Positions 9,249 through 16,626 of a stretch of 33,971 nt of DNA are shown piece after piece. A program made the position numbers and the translations under genes. The notes beneath the pieces are model-generated. The model worked only from the letters and a program-made list of their open reading frames with translations, ran no database searches and had not been told where the DNA came from. This stretch comes from an uncultured Sphingosinicella sp. (GTDB taxonomy: Bacteria; Pseudomonadota; Alphaproteobacteria; Sphingomonadales; Sphingomonadaceae). The stretch covers positions 1-33,971 of the forward strand of contig NZ_CADCWD010000001.1 of NCBI RefSeq assembly GCF_902806315.1, in the 5' to 3' direction. Position 1 is the stretch's first letter; every line of letters begins with the position of its first letter.

Positions 9249-10756
9249 TCGACCCGCCAGCCGCCGTGACGCGCGGCGATGTCGCAAGAGGCGCGGGTCT
9301 CGCGGGGCTCGCTCGCCTGGGCGCTCTCATCGAAGCCGTCGCTCAACCGCTCTTCATCTGGCTGTACGGGCTCGCCACCTACGGTCTCTATGTGGTGCTC
9401 TGGGGCGCCATCAACCTCGTCTCGAACATCGTCGACCTGTCGATGACGGCCGCCCTCCAGCGCGTGGTGCCGACGGCCGATGACGAGGATCGCGCCCACG
9501 CCGCCGTCAAGCTCGCGCTCCTGATCGCCGGCATCCCGGCCGTTCTCGTGGCGATACTGATCGCCCTCTTCGCCGAGCAGATCGCCCCCTATCTCTCCGC
9601 CGCGCCGGAGGACCGCGCCACGCTCGCCACTGCGATCGCGCTCTTCGCTCCGGCCTTGCCGCTTTGGGTCTTCGTCGAAGTCGCGACCTCGGCCGCGCGC
9701 GCGCGCCGCGCCTTCGGGCCTGAAATCCGCCTGCGGATCCTGTGGGAGCAGACCGCCCGGATTCTCTTCGCCCTCGCCTTCTTCGCGCTCGGCGCCGGCA
9801 ATCTCGGGCTGGTCGCCGCGCATCTGAGTTCGCTGTTGCTGACCGCCCTGCTCTGCCTGCCGCTCCTGGCTCGCTATTATGATCTGCGCCGCATCCTGCG
9901 CGCACCCGTGCCCGCCGCCCTTCCCCGCACCATGGTGATCACTGGAGCAGCCCTCCTTCCCGCCGCGCTGGCACGCCGGCTCCTCATCGATGCTCCCCCG
10001 GTCGTCCTCAACCTGATGCTGCCCGGCACGCGCGGAGCCGTCGCCGCCGGCCTGTTCGAGATCGCCCGCAAGCTCTCGACCGTGCCGCTCATTGTTCGCC
10101 AAGCCTTTCAATATGTGATGGCGCCGCTCTCCTCGGCTCAGGCGCATGCCGACCGCGCCGAGATCGCGCCCATCTATCGCTTCGCGAGCCGAGTCTCGAC
10201 CGCGCTCGTCATTCCGCTCTCCGGCCTGCTCATCTTCGCCAGCGCGGACATATTGAGCGTCTACCGGGCGGAAGCGCAGGCTGCGGTCGTCCCTCTCATC
10301 CTCCTCGTCACCGCCCGTGCCGTCGAGGCGATCGTCGGGCCTGCCACGCCGATCGTCGAAATGGCCGGCCACCGCCTCCTCCCGCTTTTTAACAGCCTGT
10401 TGGGCGTAGCTTTGGGCGCTCTCCTCGTTGCCTTCCTCGTCCCGAACCACGGGGCCACTGGAATGGCGATCGCGGTCGGCGCCGCGACGATCGTCATCGC
10501 TTATGCCGCTACGCTGGAGCTGCGCATCTCTGATCGCCTCTCGCCGTTCGACCGCAAGCTCTTCCAGGGCCTCGCTATTGCGCTTGGCGGGGTGGCGCTG
10601 ATGGCGCTCGCCGAATCCGTCACCTCTGGACCCTCCCGCTTCGTCTCGGTCCTTACGCTGTGGGCGGTGACCAGCTGGCTTACGCTTCGCTTCGGCCTCG
10701 ACCGCCCTGACCGCGAGGCGCTCGGCGGAATGGCGCGGCGTCTGCGCCTCATCTAG
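9245..10756 (+). CDS. Polysaccharide/lipid flippase of the MOP superfamily (Wzx-like)
   Basis: A 503-residue multi-pass protein with about 12 to 14 predicted membrane helices and no large soluble domain, the profile of Wzx/MurJ-type flippases. The GTG start at 9245 overlaps the lptG stop (GTGA); in-frame sequence upstream is arginine-rich read-through of lptG and not plausible. The helix-rich N-terminus (GLARLGALIEAVAQPLFIWL) and the conserved small-residue helices fit lipopolysaccharide-biosynthesis flippases. Its substrate is probably a lipid-linked saccharide or glycosylated ceramide that must reach the periplasmic leaflet before LptFG picks it up. I cannot tell substrate from sequence. 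It ends about 100 bp before the next gene. Confidence 0.82.
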   Translation: MIDPPAAVTRGDVARGAGLAGLARLGALIEAVAQPLFIWLYGLATYGLYVVLWGAINLVSNIVDLSMTAALQRVVPTADDEDRAHAAVKLALLIAGIPAVLVAILIALFAEQIAPYLSAAPEDRATLATAIALFAPALPLWVFVEVATSAARARRAFGPEIRLRILWEQTARILFALAFFALGAGNLGLVAAHLSSLLLTALLCLPLLARYYDLRRILRAPVPAALPRTMVITGAALLPAALARRLLIDAPPVVLNLMLPGTRGAVAAGLFEIARKLSTVPLIVRQAFQYVMAPLSSAQAHADRAEIAPIYRFASRVSTALVIPLSGLLIFASADILSVYRAEAQAAVVPLILLVTARAVEAIVGPATPIVEMAGHRLLPLFNSLLGVALGALLVAFLVPNHGATGMAIAVGAATIVIAYAATLELRISDRLSPFDRKLFQGLAIALGGVALMALAESVTSGPSRFVSVLTLWAVTSWLTLRFGLDRPDREALGGMARRLRLI

Positions 10757-10861
10757 CCGCTCGGCCCAAAATCTGCCTTATTGCGAATTCATGACGGGGA
10801 CATACATAGGGTGGCAAGGGGAATGCCACGCCTGGTGTGTAGCAAAACCAAAGGGTTAGCC

Positions 10862-11629
10862 GTGAAGATCGCTCAAACGACGCGTCCGGGATTCTGGAAT
10901 CGCTCGCATCATCTGGACAAGATGACGCTCAAGGAGCTGTGGGTCGCTTACATCAGCTACCCGGCGATTGTCGCTTATATGCTGCTGAGCCTGGTCGCGA
11001 TTGGCCTCTACGCATGGCGGCCGGCTCCGCTGGTGCCCACGCTCGTTGCCGTCGGCGTCTCTGCCCTCGTCTACCCGCTCGTCTGGTATGTGCTCCACCG
11101 CTGGGTGCTGCACAGCCGCTGGATGTTCAAGATGCCGCTTCTCGCTTCGACCTGGAAGCGCATCCATTACGATCACCACCAGGATCCGAACCATCTCGAG
11201 GTGCTGTTCGGCGCGCTTCACACGACGCTGCCGACGATCGCGCTCGCGACGGCTCCGCTCGGCTATCTGATCGGCGGATTCGGCGGCGCCTGCATCGCAT
11301 TTGCGACCGGCCTCCTCACCACCTGCTTCTACGAATTCTGCCACTGCATCCAGCACCTCGCTTACAAGCCCAAGTCGAAGTGGCTGGCGGAGATGAAGAA
11401 GCGTCACATGGCGCACCATTTCCACGACGAGACCGGCAATTTCGGGATCACGACCTTCTTCTGGGACAAGCTGTTCGGCACCTTCTACGATCGCCCCGAG
11501 CGACCGGAGAAGAGCACGACGGTGTTCAATCTTGGCTACACGCCGGAAGTCGCCGAGAAGTGGCCCCACGTCGCGCGCCTGTCCGGCGGCGTCGCCACCA
11601 GCCACCCGCGCAAGCGCGGCGAGGGCTGA
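10862..11629 (+). CDS. Fatty acid hydroxylase / sterol desaturase family membrane oxygenase
   Basis: A 255-residue integral membrane di-iron oxygenase. The histidine clusters of the superfamily are all present: His79 and His84 (HRWVLH), His102/105/106 (HYDHH), His161/165 (HCIQH) and His182/185/186/188 (HMAHHFH), with hydrophobic helices between them. The GTG at 10862 has AAAGGG six bases upstream; an ATG at 10823 in the same frame is an alternative. Sphingomonad sphingolipids carry a 2-hydroxymyristoyl amide, so ceramide or fatty-acid 2-hydroxylation is the natural guess. However, the gene ends only 18 bp before the YcaO gene and could be cotranscribed with the peptide-modification genes, leaving a role in that pathway open. 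Confidence 0.85.
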   Translation: MKIAQTTRPGFWNRSHHLDKMTLKELWVAYISYPAIVAYMLLSLVAIGLYAWRPAPLVPTLVAVGVSALVYPLVWYVLHRWVLHSRWMFKMPLLASTWKRIHYDHHQDPNHLEVLFGALHTTLPTIALATAPLGYLIGGFGGACIAFATGLLTTCFYEFCHCIQHLAYKPKSKWLAEMKKRHMAHHFHDETGNFGITTFFWDKLFGTFYDRPERPEKSTTVFNLGYTPEVAEKWPHVARLSGGVATSHPRKRGEG

Positions 11630-11647
11630 TCCGCTCAGGTGCCGCTC

Positions 11648-12778
11648 ATGGCACCTGGTCCCCCCGAACCGCAAAGGGCGCTTGCGCCTGACGCGTTCTT
11701 CAAGCTGGTGTCGTCGGCGGCTGAACGCTGCGGCGTCACGCGCCTCGCCGACATCACTGGCCTCGATCGTGTCGGCCTCCCGGTCTGGCAGGCCGTTCGC
11801 CCGGAGGGGCGCGCACTCAGCGTCCATCAGGGCAAGGGAGCCTCGCCCCTCGCCGCCAAGATCGGCGCCCTCTGCGAAGCGATCGAGAGCCACTGCGCCG
11901 AGCATGCCATCGTCGATGGCCCGATCGCAGCCTTCTCGGATCTGCCCCCCACGCAGCGAGCACCCGACATCTCCGACTATAGCGTCGATCGTGCGCGGCC
12001 GTCCTGCGAGGACGAGCGCATCGCCTGGTGCGAGGCCACGGACCTTCTCACCGGAGCGTGCCGATACCTTCCTCACCCGCTCGTCTCGCTTGATTTCCGG
12101 TCCGGCCTTCCGAGCCGAATTGAACGGGTCAGCGGCGGCTTAGGCGCTGCGGCGAGTGAGGAGGAAGCCGTCAGGGTCGCCCTCCTGGAGTTGATCGAGC
12201 GCGATGCAGTCGGGGAGTGGCAGCGGCTTGTGCATGCCGAGAAGGCGGCGATTTCCCTGTTGCTCGATACATTGCCCTTCAACTGGTTTGGCGCCTGGCG
12301 GGACCGGCTGCGCGAACTCGGGATCGACGTGGAAGTGTTCGAACTGGATTCAATCGTCGATGTCCCCACCTTCTCGTGCGTCATCGGCGGCACGGAAGAG
12401 TTCGGCTCCGCCTATCGCCGCTTCTCCGGCACCGCTGCGCACCCGGACCCCGAGCAAGCGCTCTTCAAGGCCTTCGCGGAGGCGCTTCAATCGCGCCTGA
12501 CGCTGATCGCGGGCGTTCGGGACGACATACTTCCTTCTTATTACCGCCGGCACGTCACCTCACGGAAGAGCCCGGACTGGCCGCCGCCCGGCACCCGCAC
12601 TTGGCGGCCACGCCGAGCCAGTCCGGATCTAGCCTTTCTGGCGCACCAATTGGCGAAGCGGGGCTATCCGAACCTTCTCGTGAAGCGCCTCGACCGGGAC
12701 CTTAAAGGCGTCGCAGTCGCGAGGGTCTTCGTGCCAGGGCTCGCTTCCCTTACACGCAGTCGCAGGCCGCCAGCGTGA
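11648..12778 (+). CDS. YcaO-domain ATP-dependent peptide-backbone modifying enzyme
   Basis: A 376-residue YcaO protein. YcaO enzymes phosphorylate a backbone amide with ATP so that a nucleophile can attack, forming azolines or, with TfuA, thioamides. The ATP/Mg-binding glutamates appear as EAIES (77-81) and ELIERD (181-186), after the GKGASPLAA loop. The C-terminus lacks the proline-rich tail typical of azoline-forming YcaOs. I prefer the ATG at 11648, with AGGTG upstream, over a GTG at 11639. The end overlaps the TfuA start (GTGA), so the two proteins are coupled and likely form one complex. No E1-like/ocin-ThiF partner or azoline dehydrogenase is present, which argues for thioamidation. The substrate is probably the protein encoded at 13549-13899. 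Confidence 0.9.
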   Translation: MAPGPPEPQRALAPDAFFKLVSSAAERCGVTRLADITGLDRVGLPVWQAVRPEGRALSVHQGKGASPLAAKIGALCEAIESHCAEHAIVDGPIAAFSDLPPTQRAPDISDYSVDRARPSCEDERIAWCEATDLLTGACRYLPHPLVSLDFRSGLPSRIERVSGGLGAAASEEEAVRVALLELIERDAVGEWQRLVHAEKAAISLLLDTLPFNWFGAWRDRLRELGIDVEVFELDSIVDVPTFSCVIGGTEEFGSAYRRFSGTAAHPDPEQALFKAFAEALQSRLTLIAGVRDDILPSYYRRHVTSRKSPDWPPPGTRTWRPRRASPDLAFLAHQLAKRGYPNLLVKRLDRDLKGVAVARVFVPGLASLTRSRRPPA

Positions 12779-13518
12779 CGATCCTCGCCTTTGTGGGTCC
12801 ATCCCTTCCGCCCAGCGCGCGCAGCGACTTTCCCGGCGTGGAGTGGCGCCCCCCTGCCGAAGCCGGCGACCTGCTGCGGCTCCATCTCACACCCGGCAGC
12901 ACGGTCTGCCTCATCGACGGCTATTTCGACCATCGCCCGGCTGTCCGTCACAAGGAGATCCTGATCCTGTTGTCGGAGGACGTGAGGGTCCTCGGCGCGA
13001 GCAGCATAGGCGCCCTTCGCGCCGCCGAAATGTCCAAGCAGGGAATGATCGGCATCGGCGCGATCTACCGCGCCTATGCGCGTGGCACGATTGTAGGCGA
13101 CGACGAAGTCGCTTTGGTCCACGCGCCCGCCAAGCTCGACTGGAAAACCATGTCGGTCCCACTCGTGGACGTCCGCGCAACCCTGTGCCGCGCGCTTCGA
13201 GAGCGCGTCCTGCAACCTGCTGAAGCACGAGCCCTGCTCCGATCCGCGCGCTCGATCCATTATGTCGACCGTGATTGGCCCCTCCTACTGGACCGGCACA
13301 AAGCGTCACCGGAATTCAAGGCATGGCTTCAAACCGGTCAGGTCGATCAGAAGACGATCGACGCGCAGAGCTGCCTGCGCGCCGCTGCTTCTCCCGCACC
13401 TTCCGCCTCGCGTCCGGAAATGGTCCGCACCCGCTTAGTGGACCTGCTCGCGAAGGAGTGCGGAATCGATCTTGAGACGCGGTTGAAAGAGGGTCACACT
13501 GAGCGCGCGGGGGACTGA
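12775..13518 (+). CDS. TfuA-like protein, YcaO partner for thioamide formation
   Basis: A 247-residue TfuA-family protein. The N-terminal domain shows the family pattern: FVGPSL (6-11), IDGYFDHRPAVRHKEIL (47-63), LGASSIGALRAAEM (73-86), GMIGIGAIY, then GDDEVAL near 108-114. The C-terminal 130 residues are less conserved. TfuA is named for the trifolitoxin operon and is the usual companion of YcaO enzymes that make thioamides, probably helping to deliver sulfur. Translation starts at a GTG overlapping the YcaO stop. The precursor-like gene begins 30 bp downstream, completing a three-gene set. All recognisable motifs are intact. Confidence 0.9.
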   Translation: MTILAFVGPSLPPSARSDFPGVEWRPPAEAGDLLRLHLTPGSTVCLIDGYFDHRPAVRHKEILILLSEDVRVLGASSIGALRAAEMSKQGMIGIGAIYRAYARGTIVGDDEVALVHAPAKLDWKTMSVPLVDVRATLCRALRERVLQPAEARALLRSARSIHYVDRDWPLLLDRHKASPEFKAWLQTGQVDQKTIDAQSCLRAAASPAPSASRPEMVRTRLVDLLAKECGIDLETRLKEGHTERAGD

Positions 13519-13548
13519 GCCTCCGCGCACCTGTGCAGGAGACGAGAA

Positions 13549-13899
13549 GTGACTGAGGACAGGACTAGCGGCCCGAGCAGCGACGGCGCTTCCGGGCAGC
13601 CGCAATTCATCGTCCAACATGGCGACAGATATTATCGGACCCAAGTGGTGGGAGAAGTGGATCAGCAGGAACAGTCGACCCTCCAGCAGGCGGAGCCGGC
13701 CGGACGCGCGTTCCTCGATCCTCAGGGGAGCGAAGGCCTTTCGTTCAAGTCGATGCCCGCGCCAGCGAGCTTCGCCAATATCGGGGACGACACGACGGAC
13801 ATGGCCGCGCCTTCCGCCTCGGCCAATATCGGCGATGAGATCAGCAACGACAGCATGGCCGCGCCTTCGAGCATGGCCAATATCGAGGACAAGAATTAG
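13549..13899 (+). CDS. Candidate multi-core RiPP precursor peptide (116 aa)
   Basis: This reads as a leader plus repeated core rather than an enzyme. Residues 1-67 are polar and glutamine-rich, with one patterned stretch (QFIVQHGDRYYRTQVVGEV, 19-37) that could be the recognition segment. Residues 69-116 hold three repeats starting at Met69, Met85 and Met103, with consensus M-[PA]-A-P-x-x-x-A-N-I-[GE]-D separated by acidic Ser/Thr/Asn linkers. At DNA level the string GCCAATATCG recurs exactly in each copy. There is no cysteine anywhere, so thiazoles are impossible and backbone thioamidation or Ser/Thr cyclisation would be needed. AGGAG seven bases before the GTG start supports translation. I infer that it is the substrate of the upstream YcaO-TfuA pair; I do not recognise the family. 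Confidence 0.8.
   Translation: MTEDRTSGPSSDGASGQPQFIVQHGDRYYRTQVVGEVDQQEQSTLQQAEPAGRAFLDPQGSEGLSFKSMPAPASFANIGDDTTDMAAPSASANIGDEISNDSMAAPSSMANIEDKN
13753..13896 (+). repeat. Three tandem core repeats within the precursor gene
   Basis: Repeat units begin at 13753, 13801 and 13855 (48 and 54 bp apart), each opening with an ATG codon. Units two and three share ATGGCCGCGCCTTC exactly. All three contain GCCAATATCG. The final unit diverges after the motif (NIED instead of NIGD) and ends in the stop codon. In-frame, variable-linker amplification of a short motif is typical of multi-core precursor peptides. Confidence 0.85.
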
Positions 13900-13925
13900 G
13901 CGATTGCCGCTCAGGCGGCGATCGC
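13900..13925. terminator. Hairpin between convergent genes
   Basis: GCGATTGCCGC (13900-13910) pairs with GCGGCGATCGC (13915-13925) through a four-base loop, 11 pairs including one G-U wobble. It sits right after the precursor stop and overlaps the stop codon of the convergent regulator. No T-run follows on either strand, so termination is plausible but not certain; it may instead protect the 3' ends of both mRNAs. Confidence 0.5.
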
Positions 13926-15518
13926 AAGGTCAAGCAGCCGGGTGAGCCAGGCCCGGCGCGCTTCATCCTGGAAGGGGTTGTGATACAGCGCCCACTGCTT
14001 CAGTCGTGCCGCATCGAGCGGTTCCGGCCCCGCCCATCGCTGCGCCATTGCGGCCCGCCAGCGCTCGAAGCGGTGAGCCAGGTCCGGCGTTCCTGATCCG
14101 GCGGCAGCAAGCAGCGCATAAAGTTCGCTGATCACGGTCGGCTCGGTCTGGGCCTGGTCGTCCGGATGATGACGGCGGACAACCGCGAACTTTTCGGCCG
14201 CCGCCTCGAACTCCTCACGCATGAGGTGCAGCAGACCCTGCTCCAGATGGGGTGCCTCGGTCGGGAGCGGACTGAGATTCTCCCGGCGCTCGAGAAGGTC
14301 CGCCGCCTGGTCGAGATCTTCCAGAAAGATGAGCCCGGTCGCCACTTCGATCAGCCGCCGCTGGTTGAACGGGTTGAGATAAAGCGCCTCCCGCAGATGC
14401 TCCCGCGCCAGCAACTTCTCGCCGGCCCAAAGGTGCGACCACCCCTTTGCCGTGTGGAGATTCGACTCCGTTGAGTCGACGGCGATGGCCTGGTGCACCA
14501 GTTCATAGGCGCGGGCCCGCGTCCCGTCGTCCGACGAGCCGATGCCGTTGAAGCAAAAGTCCGTATTGTAGAGCCGGGTCAGCGGCGGATAGGCCTGGAT
14601 GAAGCCGGGCTGCTCCTCGATCAGCCTTTCCCAGATCGTGGCGATTTCTTTGGCCTCTGCCAGCGTCTCCGTGCGGCGCATCCGCAGGCGGGTGTGGAAA
14701 TAGATCTCATAGGCGTCGCCCGGCTTGGCCGGAAGATTGGCGAGCAGATCGTCATGCAGGCGCGGAAGCGCCGCGGCGGCGATCTTGCGCACGAGCTCCT
14801 CGACATGCTGACCGAGGTTGCCGCCGGTCAGCTCCAGCGTCTCGCCCCAAATGATCGCGCCGGAGCGAAGCCGCGACAGGCGCGCGAAGACGCGCACGGC
14901 CTCGCCCTCGGGCAGCAGCTTCACCGAAAGCTGATAATCCCGGTCGCCGAACCCCGCGCCATCGACCCCTGCCTTAGCGTCCACCTCGGAAACGAGGCGG
15001 ATGTCGCGGAAGCGGGAAAGGGCGAACAGCACCTCCTCGCGAAGCACCGCGCCGAAATGCGAGCGGGTTTCGCTGGGGGCCAGAGCTTCGAACGCAGGCA
15101 CGTACAGCAAGGGCGGGCGACCGATCTCGGTCTGAGGCCGTCGCTCGGGTTCGCTCGAGGGCGCGGGCTGCCCTGCCGGGCGCTCGCCCCCGCTCACCGG
15201 CGCGATGAGCCGGTAGCCCCTGCCGTAGACGCTTTCGATATATTTGGGCGTGCGCGATTCATCGCCCAGCGCGCGGCGCAGCTCCTTGATCACCGACGTC
15301 AGGGCGGATTCGCTGACGATCGTTCCATCCCACACGGAGGAGAAGAGCGCGTCCTTGGTCAGCAGCCGCCCCTGCTGCTCGGCCAGCATCAGCAACACTC
15401 CATAGGCCTTGTTACCCAGCTTGACCGGGCCCGCGGACCCCCACAGCCGCTCATCGCCCGTGTCGAGCTTGAAATCGCCAAAGGCGAGGACCCGCGCCGG
15501 ATCCGTTCCAGCTTGCAT
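13911..15518 (-). CDS. Transcriptional regulator with OmpR-type DNA-binding domain and TPR-like C-terminus
   Basis: A 535-residue protein. The N-terminal ~100 residues form a winged-helix Trans_Reg_C domain, with the family signature LTSVIKELRRALGD followed by YIESVYGRGYRLIAP. A Pro-rich linker, a domain of about 130 residues similar to that of CadC/adenylate-cyclase-type regulators (YVPAFEALAPSE onward) and helical TPR-like repeats follow. No membrane helix is seen, so it is not a classical membrane-bound CadC. The start at 15518 is preceded by GGAG-type sequence; the frame stays open to 15671 but the upstream part is not domain-like. It converges on the YcaO-TfuA-precursor set and is divergent from the 37-residue peptide, so either could be its target. 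Confidence 0.85.
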   Translation of the reverse strand: MQAGTDPARVLAFGDFKLDTGDERLWGSAGPVKLGNKAYGVLLMLAEQQGRLLTKDALFSSVWDGTIVSESALTSVIKELRRALGDESRTPKYIESVYGRGYRLIAPVSGGERPAGQPAPSSEPERRPQTEIGRPPLLYVPAFEALAPSETRSHFGAVLREEVLFALSRFRDIRLVSEVDAKAGVDGAGFGDRDYQLSVKLLPEGEAVRVFARLSRLRSGAIIWGETLELTGGNLGQHVEELVRKIAAAALPRLHDDLLANLPAKPGDAYEIYFHTRLRMRRTETLAEAKEIATIWERLIEEQPGFIQAYPPLTRLYNTDFCFNGIGSSDDGTRARAYELVHQAIAVDSTESNLHTAKGWSHLWAGEKLLAREHLREALYLNPFNQRRLIEVATGLIFLEDLDQAADLLERRENLSPLPTEAPHLEQGLLHLMREEFEAAAEKFAVVRRHHPDDQAQTEPTVISELYALLAAAGSGTPDLAHRFERWRAAMAQRWAGPEPLDAARLKQWALYHNPFQDEARRAWLTRLLDLAIAA

Positions 15519-15760
15519 AACTCTCCATCTCCGCTGCGCGGAGCCCCCCGTCGGGCGGCCGCAAACGCGCAGGCCCCCGATGAGCCTGCCTAGCATGGTG
15601 ATGGCGCAGATTCGAGCATGGCTCCTGAGAAGAGGCTGAAAGGATCGTGAAACGGTAAATTCCAGAATCATTCCAGCATGGCCTCAGGAAGTCGCCGAAC
15701 GAGCCGGCTATCCCAACAATGCACCGGCAACAGCGTCGGCGCAGCAGATGGAGACAGACG

Positions 15761-15874
15761 ATGTTCCGAAGGAGTTTGCTCGCAATCGCCGCCTCACTCA
15801 TGACGCTGAGCGCGTTCAGCGGCACGCTTGCGGTCCTGGGCAGCCAGAATGCCGACCAGGTGCAAGTTGCCTGA
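15761..15874 (+). CDS. 37-residue secreted or membrane-associated small peptide
   Basis: A short frame beginning MFRRSLLAIAASLMTLSAF and ending QVQVA. The basic start, the hydrophobic core of about 15 residues and the small-residue region make it look like a signal peptide plus a tail of about 12 to 15 residues, or a single-span membrane peptide. GGAGA lies seven bases before the ATG, good ribosome-site placement. It is divergent from the regulator at 13911-15518 with a 242-bp shared upstream region. I do not know a function. It could be an exported signal or simply a small envelope peptide of sphingomonads. Confidence 0.65.
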   Translation: MFRRSLLAIAASLMTLSAFSGTLAVLGSQNADQVQVA

Positions 15875-15965
15875 GGCGCATGCACGGAGCGAGTCGAGCC
15901 TGCTTGGCAAGCCCGCAGAGCCCCGGGTCGGCTGCTTGTCCGGCTCGGGGCCGCGGGTAAGCCCG

Positions 15966-16595
15966 GTGTTTAGTGCCGCGGGTCAATGCCGGCAGGTTCT
16001 GCGTCTCCTCCCCGGGGGCGCAAATGGGGAAGGCGCGTCCGCTGCGAGTCCGGACGATATTCTTTCGCCCCGCATCGAAACGCCAAGGCTGGTCCTGCGG
16101 CGGTATGAGGAGCGCGACTTCGACGCCTTCTACCGTATGGCGTCGGACAGGGGCATGTTCCGCTATTCAGAACGCGGTCCCATGACCAGCGACGAGGTTT
16201 GGACGCGGCTGCTGCGCCATGCCGGCCATTGGAGCCTGCTCGGCTATGGCGTTTTCGCGGTCGAGGAGAAGGCGACCGGCCGCTATGCAGGCGAAGCCGG
16301 GCTCGGCCAGTTCCGGCGCGGCCTTGGCGAGCCGTTCGATAGCCGCGCGGAGATCAGTTGGTCCATCGCGCCCGATCTGCAGGGCCAGGGCTATGCGCAG
16401 GAAGCTGCCGCGGCGGCCCTGCGCTGGTTTGCTCTTCGCGAGCCCGGCCCCACCGTGTGCATGATCCATTACGCGAACTCGCCGTCGCTGCGGGTCGCAG
16501 CGAAGCTCGGCTACCGGCAATATGCCACGCTCGATTACAAAGGCTATCCGGCCCTGTTGTTCGAGCGGAGCGAGGTTGCCGTCCGGCCTCAGTGA
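15966..16595 (+). CDS. GNAT-family acetyltransferase (RimJ/RimL-like)
   Basis: The recognisable domain covers about 175 residues, beginning IETPRLVLRRYEERDFDAF, the standard opening of RimJ/RimL-type GNAT proteins. It continues with EISWSIAPDLQGQGYAQEA, which carries the acetyl-CoA pyrophosphate-binding Q/RxxGxG/A loop, and the closing NSPSLRVAAKLGYRQ helix. Such enzymes acetylate amino groups of ribosomal proteins, small molecules or antibiotics; the substrate cannot be read here. The start is uncertain: no ATG lies near the domain, so I give an in-frame GTG at 15966 (209 aa). The frame is open further upstream to an ATG at 15828, but that stretch overlaps the 37-residue gene and looks non-coding. 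The next gene starts 31 bp downstream. Confidence 0.8.
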   Translation: MFSAAGQCRQVLRLLPGGANGEGASAASPDDILSPRIETPRLVLRRYEERDFDAFYRMASDRGMFRYSERGPMTSDEVWTRLLRHAGHWSLLGYGVFAVEEKATGRYAGEAGLGQFRRGLGEPFDSRAEISWSIAPDLQGQGYAQEAAAAALRWFALREPGPTVCMIHYANSPSLRVAAKLGYRQYATLDYKGYPALLFERSEVAVRPQ

Positions 16596-16626
16596 CAGCT
16601 TGCGAGCGAGCAGCTACGAAGCGGGA

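Noticed and set aside
9164-10450. Minus-strand open frame opposite the flippase
   Set aside because: Charged low-complexity sequence without family features; the plus-strand frame has clear membrane helices and translational coupling.
10856-12076. Minus-strand open frame spanning the hydroxylase and YcaO genes
   Set aside because: It crosses two real genes and has no recognisable motif.
14493-15593. Plus-strand open frame opposite the TPR regulator
   Set aside because: The opposite strand has a well-defined winged-helix domain; this frame is arginine-rich read-through.
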